NCBI GenBank assembly: GCA_033239125.1
Contig: BSWB01000001.1
Coordinates: 26,501,501-26,565,500 of the forward strand
DNA from: Fagopyrum homotropicum
Lineage: Eukaryota; Streptophyta; Magnoliopsida; Caryophyllales; Polygonaceae
Reading direction: 5' to 3'
DNA length: 64,000 nt
Below are positions 11,082 through 22,093 of the stretch, one piece after another (position 1 is the first letter of the stretch; every line of letters starts with the position of its first letter). A program made the position numbers and the translations under genes. The notes under the pieces were generated by a model. That model was not told the origin of the DNA and did no database searches. It saw only the letters and a program-made list of their open reading frames with translations.

Positions 11082-12502
11082 AAATGCCCCATACTTGTCC
11101 CTTGTTTGTCCCCAAGCAAGTTTCAAATCTTAAGTACAAGATAAAATGGATTATAAGTCATAAAGATCAATGAAAAGTATTTCAAAACATTTTTTAATGG
11201 TGTGCTCCACTCATAGATCACTCTAAGAGAATGCTTCATGGTGTTTAAAACCAAAATATGATCAAAGCATTTTATAAATATAAAAGTTGTTCATCTTTGC
11301 ATAAAATCATAGAATGCATAATAAATCATAATCATCGAAATTAATCATGTATAATCCAGTTTAAACCACTAAGTCAATCAACAAGCTCAAGGTCTCAAGG
11401 GCTTTTCAAAAGAAGGTCAAGAAACTTATGAGGGTGGGATGTATATAGGGAATGTGGTGCTAGAATCCGGGAAAAGGATCTTCACTTCAATTGCTTTGAA
11501 CTTCAACATCTTCCACCAATAAGCTTTGCTTATTTACTTTTTCACTTTTTGGGATGCATGGACAGAGGTGCACAATAACCGAAGCCTAGGAGATCAGCAA
11601 TCATCAATTTCTCGAGATGCCTCAAACCCTTGATGCACATACCATGACCCGTTAGGAATATCGCTCAATCCGACTTTGGCAAGACACAAACACCCGGCTA
11701 TGTGAATGGGGCCGAGTTACTCATCATCATGATTGACTTCCCCAAACCTATTTGTTTCTTCCTAAACTTCCAGCCAACATCTCATCTTTTCCTTCACTTG
11801 CTTTTCATTTGCTTGCTTCCAAATTCCCGGATGGGTAAAGGGATGCAAATATATATATGAGGGGCTAAGCATGATCAAGAAGAATAAGAGAAGAGAATGA
11901 ATTGCCTTAATCATCCAAGGAAGAAAGTGAGAGAACTCATCATGTGGTGTCAACCTTCAAATTCAACATAATTTGGATAAAAATAAAGTATTAAACATGC
12001 CAAAATTTCAAACAAAGCATTTAGCAACTTAAACATATCATAAAACCTTTCAACATATAAGGATTTCAAAACCAATCTCCAAACAAAATCATCACTGAGG
12101 TCATATCCAGAAGAGAAGCACAAAAATCGTTTCGAAAACTCTCTCAGTTAAACCGCCTCGGTCGAGATGTTCTAGGTCAACCGAGGTACTCGACCTCGTC
12201 TGGCAAGAATCACCCCGGTTGAGGTCATAAACAATTTTTTTTAAACCAGTTTTCGACGTTTTTCTCAATCAAATAACATGTATGTATGCATGTAATCTCA
12301 GATAAGCACATAAAGCCAAGTAAAGCGTAATAAGATCATAAATATCCAAGAGTCATACACATAAGGTCACATAAAATACATCCAAATACCCCATACTTGG
12401 GACACATTGTCCCAATGGGTCAAAATAAGTCTAGAAAACAGAGTACTCACCGGACATAAGCTGAGTTGCATAATAAATAAAGAAAAGAAATCCCTGCAAG
12501 CT
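11082..12502 (-). other. A1 3' untranslated region
   Basis: This lies between the ORF1 stop and the 3' LTR, with no coding frame. It ends with the polypurine tract next to the LTR. It holds the 196-bp conserved block (11555-11750) and a cluster of family-A words at about 12150-12225. Confidence 0.7.
11555..11750 (-). other. Conserved 196-bp non-coding block (A1 copy)
   Basis: The block has equivalents of the same length in A2 (18875-19070) and B (56880-57075). In the 128-bp half nearest ORF1 I count about nine differences between A1 and B, and one 44-nt run is identical, although the LTRs of A and B barely align. It has no conserved reading frame. ACTCGGC and GCCGGGT can pair about 12 nt apart. 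Confidence 0.7.
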
Positions 12503-13858
12503 CTAATCCTGATTTGCTGGTGGTGGTGGTGGATACGGGAAGAAGGGATGTTGGGATGGATCAAAAGGGTAGCTCATGGTATGCTGGAACTGTATCTCCA
12601 TCATACGGCGCTGGTAGTGCTGGTTCTCCCTCATCTCCAACATGTCTTAGGATAGGGCGGCGTAAGAGTCGATCATCTGATCCGTCAGCTCGTCAATCCG
12701 TCGGTGAGCTACGGGATCCCTCTGTCTACAGACTCTGTGCCTATCAGGACGTGATGGTGCTGCAGTTGCCTCCTCCTCTGTAGCCTCGTCGTCTAAGTCG
12801 ACAACTGGTACACTAGGGCCGGTTGTGTTTGTCCCTGTCTCCATGGCAGCACCGCCATCATCATCCTCGTCCTCCTCCTCCTGTACCTGAGTTGCTACGT
12901 CTCTAGCATCCTCAATGTAAGGTATCCATGCGGTGGACCAGTACTGTGGATCATAGACTGAGAACTAGGCTGACCACCTGATACCTTGAGGGGCAGTCTG
13001 CTCCCAAGGCATCGCCACATATGGTCTAGTGAGTCCACGAGGAACTAGAATCCTCCTCGTGATCATCTCCTGCAGTCCTAGCGGCTTGGCAGCCGCCACC
13101 AATGCACAAGCGCTCAGATCCAGCTCCATAACCGTCACTATATGAGTTACTAGGCCGCCACAACAGATATCTCCCTTCCCCTTAGCCTTGATCCTATGCA
13201 GATCCTCAGCTAGCATCGCCCCAAAATCAAACGCTCCCCCATTCACCATACAGAATAGACTCAAAAACTCCCCCTGTCTAATCTTTTGGGGCGTCTCAAT
13301 ACGCGCCAAAAGGGTCTCACTGAAGATCCGGTGGGCAAGTCGGAAAGCGAGGTGGAAGATTATGCACTCCCTGGAGTCTCCAAGTCTCCACCTGTCAGCA
13401 TGCTCTACAACGTGAGCAATCTGTCCCCAAAACTGTCGAGCCACGGCTCGAGAAGGGAAGTCGGTAACTGTGGGGGTCGGGAAGCCGAAGATGTCTCTCC
13501 ACTGGTCCATAGGAACTAGGTAGTTCCGGTTCAGCAACCGGTACTTGATGGCTCTCTCCTCAGGCAAGTGAGTAACAAAACTCACAAACTCTAATGTGGG
13601 CTCAAGGTAGGCTGGAGCTCTAATCTCCATGAACTGCTCCAGCCCCACCATGGATGTCATCCTCCTAAGATCATCAGCCACATGGAGGCAATCAAAAGCG
13701 GAGATATCAAGAAAATGTGGCACAATCACGGGGCGCGTGCATATGCGGTCATAGTCAGCCTATTGACACTCGTGGATCACCGGAATAGAAGGTCGGGAAG
13801 AATAGGAAGTTGAGGATCTATCCCTCAGAACTAGCTGGCGATCAGATCTGGAACTCAT
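12503..13858 (-). pseudogene. Athila downstream ORF (ORF1), A1 copy
   Basis: A 452-codon frame lies between integrase and the 3' LTR, where Athila elements carry an extra ORF of unknown function (Pfam ATHILA ORF-1-like or envelope-position ORF; my placement is by position and by similarity among copies here). Visible features: a Ser/Arg-rich start, a YLEPTLEFVSFVTHLPEE stretch, IFGFPTPTVTDFPSRAVAR, then FWGQIAHVVEHADRW, and later GLTRPYVAMPWEQTAPQGI. An acidic tail and a Pro/Tyr-rich end follow. Three in-frame stops break it: one in the N-terminal part, one after RWSA, one after YAALS. I see no signal peptide or strong transmembrane segment, which argues against an envelope protein. Start chosen as the ATG at 13858, matching A2. 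Confidence 0.7.
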
Positions 13859-14690
13859 TTTTCTCTCTCTGACAGGATCACCTCGGTTGCTCTGATAGGT
13901 CTCAAGAACACCTCGGTCGAGGCACAGGTCGACTGGACCGAGGCGATAAACTGCTCGAATCTAACTCTCTGATTTCTAGTTCTTTTCCCCCAATTTCACT
14001 ACAAGTTGTTCCTAAGGGGTACTTAAGCTTTTTCCAACACAAATGATTGACAGCCAAAGCCAATTACGTCCAAAAACAGTAAGAAGAAGAGAAGTTAGGG
14101 TTTTTGACTTTTTACCCCAAATTCGGTCGATTGGAGGCGTTTTTTATGCAGTTTCTCGCTTGCAATCTGTTCGTCTAGCCTTTCCTCGCAAGATCGGGGC
14201 AAGAATCGTAGAAAACGATCGAGAAACGGGGAAACGAGGTGGTTATGCCGCCGCGGTCGAGAGAGAGATGAGAGGGAAAGAGAGAGAAATTGTTCCCTTT
14301 TTATACCCCTCGCCGGATCTGCTGTCACCTTAGTCGAGGTGGTCCCGACTGGACCGAGGTGTCTGGACCGATGTGGATCGTTGTCAGCCCTAGTCCCCTC
14401 GGTTGCTTAAGAATCATCTCGGTCGAGGTGCTATGACAACAACCGAGATGTGTCTCAATCAAACTCCGTCTTCTTAATTTCTCGAACTTCTGTCCTTCCA
14501 GCGTTGCTCCTGGGTTGTATTTCTTCCTTAGAAAGGACCTGGTTTCTGTCTAGGATGCCAAAAACAAAACAAAGCAAAGCAAAAGCAAACTATCTAAAGC
14601 TAGACTAGAAAAGGGAAAAGAAAGCAATACCTTGGGTTGCCTCCCAAGAAGCACTTATTTTAAGGTCGCTAGCTGGACCGTACGGCATCC
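13859..14690 (-). other. A1 pol-ORF1 spacer
   Basis: A non-coding spacer of about 830 bp. It carries the post-pol hairpin (14631-14648) near pol and a dense cluster of family-A words (13870-13950 and 14325-14460) flanking the ORF1 leader. T-rich sequence between them could serve as a splice acceptor for a separate ORF1 message; that is inference. Confidence 0.6.
14631..14648 (-). other. Post-pol hairpin, A1 copy
   Basis: On the minus strand this reads CTTGGGAGGCAACCCAAG, a 6-bp stem with loop AGGCAA. The same sequence occurs in A2 and B, and a stem-compensated version in C. Confidence 0.75.
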
Positions 14691-16640
14691 CTAGACAAGG
14701 TATAGTGGTACAATCTCCTCAACCTGGACTTCCGGTTGGTATTTCTTAAGCCTATGACCATTGACCTTGAAGCTTCCACTTGTTTCTCCTCAAATCTGAA
14801 CTGCACCATAAGGGAAAACATGTTTCACAACGTAAGGTCCTCTCCATCTAGATTTCAACTTACTTGGAAAGAGGCGAAGGCGGGAGTTAAAGAGTAGAAC
14901 TAAATGTCCTTCTTTGAACTCCTTAGGAATGATACGCTTGTCATGCCATTTCTTTGTCCTTTCCTTGTAGATCTTGGCATTCTCATAAGCATTTAAACGC
15001 AGCTCTTCCAGCTCACTAATGTCCAATAGCCGCTTCTCACCGACTTCCTTGATATCGAAATTCAACCATTTGATTGCCCAATACGCCTTGTGTTATAGCT
15101 CAACGGGCAAATGGCAAGAATTCCTATATACCAAATTATAAGGGGTGGTACCAATGGGGGTCTTGAATGCGGTCCTGTAAGCCTAAAGAGCGTCGTCCAA
15201 CTTCATGGCCCAGTCCTTCCTCGTCCTAGAGACGGTCTTTTCCAGAATTGCCTTGATTTATCTATTCGAGATCTCGACATGTCCACTAGTTTGAGGGTGA
15301 TAAGGGGTTGCTACCTTGTGGGTTACCCCATACTTCGATAGAAGTGCCTTAAACTTCCGGTTGATAAAATGTGTCCCTCCGTCGCTGATTATGATACGTG
15401 GAGTCCCAAAACATGGAAAGATAGTCCGATTGAAGAACTTCACAACCACCATGGCGTCATTAGCGGGGGAGGCAATGGCTTCCACCCATCTAGAGACGTA
15501 ATCGACGACTAGGAGGATGTAGAGGTTTCCTCCGGATGATGGGAAAGGTCCCATGAAATCAACTCCCCATACATCAAAAATTTCAACCTCCTGGATATTG
15601 TTGAGTGGCATCTCGTCCTTCTAGATAAGTTTCCTGTTCTTTGGCATGCATCACAAGAAACAATAAACGTTTGCATATCCTTAAATAATGTAGGCCAAAA
15701 GAAACCGGAACGTAATACCTTAGCGCACGTTTTGTGAGCGCTAGCATGTCCTCCACAAGGAAGTGAGTGGCAATGCCGTATGACACTAGTAACTTCATCT
15801 TCCGGAATGCATCTTCGAAGCATCCCATCCAGACCTCTCTTAAACAGAAGAGGTTCATCCCAGTAGTAGTGGCGTACATCTTTAAAGAATTTCTTCCTTT
15901 GAGCGTACGTCAATCCGAGTGGTATTTTCTGGCAAACAAGATAATAAACAATGTCAGCATACCAAGGTTCTTTATTATCAGAAGCTTGGTGGAGAAAGTG
16001 TTCCACCAACTGTGAATGAGTTTCAGAAAAGGGAGTAAGAAGTTTGTTATTCTCAGTGGACGGCATCTCGCTTGCGAACTCGGTCGAGGTCCAGAGTGGG
16101 TGACCGAGATGTTCTTCAGTTAAGAACACCTCGCTTGGTCCAGAAAGTGCCTCGGTCGAGGTACTGGAACTGGGACCGAAACTGGAGATTCTCTTCTTAT
16201 GGATTAGTCTTTCAATCTTAGCTACTGGATCTTCTTCCAGTGCCTTTAAGCTCTGTATATCTGCATCACAAAAAGCATCTATACCTTCCTCCATTAAGCT
16301 AAAACTAATAACTCTTTCAAGAGGATCATTAATAATGATAGAGCTCACCAATTCTCTTGGTTCTTCTTCATCATAGATGTTGAAGATATCATCCTCCAGT
16401 GGCTCCCCTTTCATTGCAGCGAGCAATGCAAACTCCACTTGATCTCCGCCAATGTTGAATTGCAACTTGGCGTTCTTACAATCCACATTGCAACCCGAAG
16501 TTGCTAGAAATGGCCTCCCGAGAATGATAGGAACGGGATAATCTGTGGGTATATCAAGCACAACAAAGTCTATAGGTAAGTAGAAGTTACCTAACTTAAC
16601 CGGAACATCTTCCAAAATGCCCATGGGATGGGTAATAGAG
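14691..16640 (-). pseudogene. A1 protease-integrase remnant (no RT)
   Basis: After the A2 insertion the A1 frame resumes in protease with DRSITHPMGILEDVPVKL, where the family cleaves the Gag-Pol polyprotein, and continues through IILGRPFLATSG. A linker carrying family-A words leads directly to PWYADIVYYLVC, the junction that in element B joins RNase H to integrase. RT and RNase H are absent. Integrase has the zinc-binding HCHSLPCGGH..CDAC and the DDE residues (VDFMGPF, IISDGGTHF, VEISNR), ending with LKSRWRGPYVVKHVFPYGA. It is broken by a frameshift near 15610, a stop after VEISNR and further stops. It fits the gag-protease half at 28037-30147. Confidence 0.85.
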
Positions 16641-16645
16641 CGGTC

Positions 16646-18387
16646 TGTTCGCTCCAAACGGTGTGTGCAAGCTTTAAATTTATAACCCTAGACTTAAGCT
16701 TAAAACAAGGATGCGAACCCGCAGTGTACGGGTCAATCGTAGTAAAAGCAAGAAAATTCCAGGGGTCGATCACAGGGACTCGGTGAAACAAAGTCAATAC
16801 GGTGTGCTTATGTCAATACTAACCACAAGAGTGATTAACACAATCAAAGATGAATAAGAAGTCAATAAAGCAAACATGCAATTCTAGGGATTAAAGCATC
16901 TAGTTGTGGTTCCAACTCAAGATCTATAGATAAGCGGACAAAGCTGAGATTTTTGCGTGGGGAAGGTGTTTCTAAAGTGGAGTAGATCACCGGGTAAGTC
17001 TCACTACACACTAATCCTAAACCGTAACTCCTATTACCGGGTAAGTCTCAAGGAATCAAGATAAAGAACTATAACCTCAAACTAACACACCATCTAAGGG
17101 AATAGAATCAACCTTTACCGGGTAAGTCTCAGGCTAACTCACAAAGATGGGATGGAAGCACACTCAAACCCCAATAAAGGATAAACCTTTATTACCTACA
17201 CTTATGATCGTTGGTACACAAACTAAGGAATTACCGGGTAAGTCTCATCCTAAGCTTGCATTGAACCAGGAAAGGTGTAATAAGAATAGGATTTGGCAAA
17301 CTCTAACACTTAACTCTCAGTTATGGATCAGATAAGTCACCTCGGTCAGCCAGTTTCCACCCCGGCCGAGATGTTCATCGACTGAACGAGATGCTTAGGG
17401 TTAAGGTTAAAGACTCGAACTTTCAGGATCCTACTGGAATCTAAGATTATTCTATCATTGTTTTTCCCACAACCTTCAGCCAATCACCCTAGAATCACAC
17501 AAGGAAATTAGCCACTCATCATCATTATGAAAGTATTAAATATATGGGAAGAAGGTGAATATTTGAACAAAGAAGAATTTAAGAAAAAGACTTCAATAAC
17601 TGAATCAAATATCACAACAAAAGCGTTCCTTGGATAGCAATCCAACAAGACAAGATAACAAGTGAGGGAATTGAAGACAATCTTACAAAACCCTCCAAAA
17701 AGCTATAAAAGCTATAGACTTCTATCTTCCTTCAACCTTCAAAAAGGTTCTTCAAAACTCCCAACTGGAGTATGCCGCTGCTGTTGCGTATTTGTCGGTG
17801 TAAGCGGCCTGTATGCGAGATGTCGGAATTGTGGAAATCCAACCCTTTTTATAGGAAAATAAACCTCCAAAGATAATAAATCTTAGAAAGATATTTTCCC
17901 ATAAATATAGGTAAAATATATGATCCTGCATATCTCCTTCCTTCCAGGAGCCAAGTCCAAAAATATAAGATCACTTTCCAAATTTAAAAGATCTCATCCA
18001 AGAATAAAATATTCTCGCCGCGTCCTAGGTGTTCGCCTCGGTCGAGTCGGCGTCTCTGGATCACCTCGGTCGAGATGAATCTCTGGTCAACCGAGGTGAG
18101 TCACAACTGAATGTGAAATCTCTCGAATCTGCTCCAAAGTAAATCTTTTAATCCATGGCTATGCTCCCTGGATTTAGCTCCAATTGACTCATGACTCCTT
18201 TCGCTCCTTTTTGATGCAAAACGTACCATTTTACCTGCAATTACAACAAAACTAGGTGTAGACCTCGATTCTCGCAAAGGTAGATGAAATGGTAGTAAAA
18301 TCACATAATGCACATACAAACATGCAGATTATGAAAGATAAAACGTCCAAACAAACCCCAAAATATAGACTATAATTCATGCTATCA
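16646..18387 (-). repeat. A2 3' LTR
   Basis: A 1,742-bp LTR. On the minus strand it starts TGATAGCATG and ends GGAGCGAACA. Family-A words lie at 18028-18100 (upstream of the TATA box near 17850) and 17334-17397. Four ACCGGGTAAGTCTC words (plus strand) lie at about 16990-17240. It is almost identical to 26290-28031. Confidence 0.95.
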
Positions 18388-20009
18388 AAATACCCCATAC
18401 TTAGCCCTTGCTTGTCCCCAAGCAAGTTCCGCATATAGAAGACAAGATAGAATGGATTATAGGTCATAAAAATCAATAAAAAAGTCTTTCAAAAACATTT
18501 TATGGTGTGGAACTACCATAGATCACTCTAAGAGAATACTTCCTGGAATTAGAAACTCAATATGCTCAAAACATTTTATAAATATAGGAAAGTTGTTCAT
18601 CTTTGCATAAAATCATAGAATGCATAATAAATCATAATTATCAAAATTAATCATGTATAATCCGATTTAAACCGCTAAGTCAATCAACAAGCTCAAGGTC
18701 TCAAGGGCTTCCCAAAAGAAAGGTCAAGAAACGTGTAGGGTAGGGATGTATGTAAGGTAATGTGGTGCTAGAATCCGGGAAAAGGATGAACTTCACTTTC
18801 ACTTTGACTTGCAACATCTTCCACCAATAAGCTTTGCTTATTTAACACTTTTTCTTTTACTTTACTTTTTGGGATACATGGACAGAGGTGCACAATAACC
18901 GAAGCCTGGGAGATTAGCAATCATCAATTTCTTGAGATGCATCAAACCCTTGATGCACATACCATGACCCGTTAGGAATATCGCTCAATCCGACTTTGGC
19001 AAGACACAAACACCCGGCTATGTGAATGGTGCCGAGTTACTCATCTTCATGATTGACTTCCCCAAACCTATTATTGCTTTCTAACACTTTCACTTCCAGC
19101 CACTTCTCAACTTTACTTCACTTGCTTTCATCACTTCGCTTGCTTCCAAATTCCCGGATAGGTAAAGGGAGGCAAAATGCATATGAGGGGCTAAGCATGA
19201 TCAAGAAGAAGAAGAAGAAGAAGATGAATTGCCTTGGTCTTTCCAAGAAGAAAGTGAGAGAACTTAACCTGCGGTGTCAACCTTCAAATTCAACATAATT
19301 TGGATAAAAACAAAGTATTAAACATGCCAATAATTTCAAACAAAGCATTTAGCAACTTAAACATATCATAAAACCTTTCAAACACATAAAGAATTTAAAA
19401 CCAGTAGGTAAACAAAATCTTCACTGAGATCATATCCAGATAAGTAACACAAAAAATCGTTTTCGAAAACTCACAGTAACCCACCTCGGTCGAGGTGTTC
19501 TTGGTTCAACCGAGGTGAAATGCCTCGTTTGGCCAGAATCTCCCCGGTCGAGGTCAAAATATTTTTTTTTAAAACCATTTTTTTTTTCGGTTTCGACGTT
19601 TTTTCTCAATCAAATAACCTGTAGTTATGCATGTAATATCAGATAATCATATAAAGGCAACTGAAGCATAAATATGAAAATATCCGATAAATAAAGTGTC
19701 ATACATCAAAAGGTAGTCGAATAAATACATCACGTAGTCAGATAAGTACAAACACCCCATACTTGGGACACACTGTCCCAGTGGGTCAAATAAAAAGTCT
19801 AAACATGAGAGTACTCACCGGATAAATGGCCGAACTGCATAAAAATAGAATAAAGAAAATCCTGCAGCTCCTCAATAGTCTCGATCCGGTGGTGGTGGTG
19901 GTGGCACATACGGATACTGAGCCGGGTCAAACGGATAGCCCATAGTTTGCTGGAACTGTAGCTCCATCATCCTGCGCTGATAGTGCTGCTCCTCTAATAT
20001 CTGATGAGT
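18388..20009 (-). other. A2 3' untranslated region
   Basis: A non-coding stretch between ORF1 and the 3' LTR. It begins next to the LTR with a purine tract (AAGTATGGGGTATTT on the minus strand). It contains the conserved block (18875-19070) and a perfect 16-bp CACCTCGGTCGAGGTG at 19482-19497. A frame running through AAG repeats near 19200 is spurious. Confidence 0.7.
18875..19070 (-). other. Conserved 196-bp non-coding block (A2 copy)
   Basis: Same block as 11555-11750 in A1 and 56880-57075 in B. The copy here is very close to A1. Confidence 0.7.
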
Positions 20010-21297
20010 CTAGCGGTCAATGTGTCGGTCTTGGGCAGCAAATCTCTCATGCATGTCCACAGTAAGGGCAGCATAAGAGTCTATCATCTGATCTGTCAGG
20101 TCGTTGATCCGGCGATGAACCTCAGAATCTCTATGGCGGCGTGTCCGACGCCTAGCAGATCTAGCAGGAGGTGCAGAAGGTGCAGGCTCCGTATCCTCCT
20201 CGTCGTCCAAGTCTATAATCGGTGGCGCGCTCGTACCTGCAGTATCTGTCCCTGTATCCATCGGGACTCCACCATCTCTCTCATCCACTGTCTCCTCGTC
20301 GTCGTCATCCTCCTCCTCAGCAGGGGCAGCTGCTGCCTCTCTGTGATCCTCCATCAGTGGAGCCCAAGCTGTCTGCCAGTAATGCGGATCAAAGACTGTG
20401 AACTGAGCAGACCAGCGGATCCCCTGTGGTGCAGTCCGCTCCCAAGGCATGGCGACGTATGGAGTGGTCAAACCACGGGGAACCAGAATCCTCCGTGTGA
20501 TCATCTCCTGTAATCCCAGCGGCTTCGGAGCCGCCGCCATCGTGCAAACACTGAGGCATCCCGTGGTATGTAGCGATATGGGTGACTAGACCTCCGCAGC
20601 AAATGTCTCCCTTCGCCTTGGCCTTGATCCTGTGCAGATCCTCTGCCAGGAGCAAGCCAAAGTCTGGGAAACCTCCTGTAACCATGCAGTAGAGGCTGAA
20701 GAGCTCGCCCTGTCTGATCTTCTGGGGCGTCTCAGTACGCGCCAGAAGTGTCTCGCTAAAAATCCTGTGGGCTAGTCTGAAGGCCGGATGAAAGATGACC
20801 TTCTCCTTGGAATCTCCAGGGCGCCATCTGTCTGCGTGCTCGGTAATATGGGCAATCTGCCCCCAGAACTCCCTAGCTACAGATCGGGAGGGGAAATCAG
20901 TGGCGGTGGGCTCAGAGAAACCAAAAATCTCTCTCCAAACCTCTAAGGGAACTATGAAGTTCCGGTTCATCAACCGGTACTTCACAGACTGGTCTGTGGG
21001 GAGGTAGGAGAAGGAGCTAACAAACTCTAAGGTCGGCTCCAAGTAAGCTGGGGCTCGGATCTCAGTAAACTGATCCAGCCCGACAGTAGCAATCATCCTC
21101 CTAAGGTCAGCATCTAACCCAGGGCAATCAAAAGCCGACACGTCCAGAAATCGTGGTGCGATAACTGGACGGCTAGCTATCCGCTCATAGTCTACCCGGC
21201 ATCTCTCGTGGATAACCGGGCGGTAAGGACGGGAAGAAGAGGAAGAAGGGGAGGGTGAGGATCTGTCTCTAAGGGCTAGGCGACGATCGGAACTCAT
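20010..21297 (-). pseudogene. Athila downstream ORF (ORF1), A2 copy
   Basis: It starts at the ATG at 21297 with MSSDRRLALRDRSS. It contains APAYLEPTLEFVSSFSYLP, IFGFSEPTATDFPSRSVAR, FWGQIAHITEHADRW and GDICCGGLVTHIAT. Compared with A1, two bases are missing near 20555, so the frame shifts; the second part resumes with AAAPKPLGLQEMITRRILVP and an acidic Asp/Glu region, ending near DMHERFAAQDRHIDR at 20010. The protein is rich in helix-forming residues with a likely coiled C-terminal tail. Function unknown. As the one ORF kept in every family here, including those without RT, it is a candidate for an element-specific trans-acting role. Confidence 0.7.
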
Positions 21298-22093
21298 TCT
21301 TACTCAACACTGTCAGACCACCTCGGTTGCTGACAAGACTCAAGAACACCTCGGTCGAGATGCAGTTCGACCGGACCGAGGCGCAGCAGTTACGATTCCA
21401 ATTCTCAGAAATTCAGTTCTTTTCCCCCAGAAATCACTACAATTGCTTCCTATGGGGTACTTAAACCTTTCCTCAGCAAAAGCAGGGGCAACCAAAGCCC
21501 AAATCAAAGCGAACGAACGAGTTAGGGTTTCGACTTGTTTTACCTCGTTTCGGTCGATTCGCTCGATTTCTTTGCAGATCTGTTGTTGCAGTCGGTTCCT
21601 CTACCCTTCAATCACAGTTTAGAAGCAGAAATCTTCGAAAACAGGCAAGATCTGAGAGGGAGCGAAGTGGAAGTCGCCGCGGTGAGGTGGGTAAAGTAAA
21701 AAGTAAAAAATAAAAATTTTTCCCTTTTTATACTGTTCCTGGATCTGCTGTCACCTCGGTCGAGATGGTCTCGACTGGACCAGGGTGGTACGGACCGAGG
21801 TGGTTTTGCAGAAACCCTAGTCGCCTCGGTTGCTCAAGAATCAACTCGGTCGAGGTGCTCTGACAGTAACCGAGGTGCTTCTGTCTTCTCAGAATCTCGA
21901 ACTTCCGTCCTTCCAGTTATGTTCCTTCTTTAGATATTCCCTGTTGTCTGTCCAGAACACCAAAAACAAAGCAAAGCAAAGCAAAAACAAAAACTATCTA
22001 AGCTAGACTAGAAAACGGGAAAAGAAAGCAATACCTTGGGTTGCCTCCCAAGAAGCGCTTGATTTAAGGTCGCTAGCTGGACCATGATGCGTC
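21298..22093 (-). other. A2 pol-ORF1 spacer
   Basis: Contains the post-pol hairpin (22036-22053), then on the minus strand a T-rich run (TTTGCTTTGCTTTGCTTTG) ending GGTGTTCTGGACAG, which looks like a splice acceptor. Then come seven or more family-A words at 21315-21385 and 21749-21880. No reading frame. Confidence 0.6.
22036..22053 (-). other. Post-pol hairpin, A2 copy
   Basis: Minus strand CTTGGGAGGCAACCCAAG, identical to A1 and B, 41 bp after the integrase stop. Confidence 0.75.

Noticed and set aside
12647..13858. Retroviral envelope gene
   Set aside because: The position fits, but I see no signal peptide, cleavage site or clear membrane anchor in any of the four ORF1 copies; called an ORF of unknown function.
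14043..14333. Opposed frames of 96 and 77 codons upstream of A1 ORF1
   Set aside because: They lie in the non-coding spacer, and the frame is not conserved in A2.
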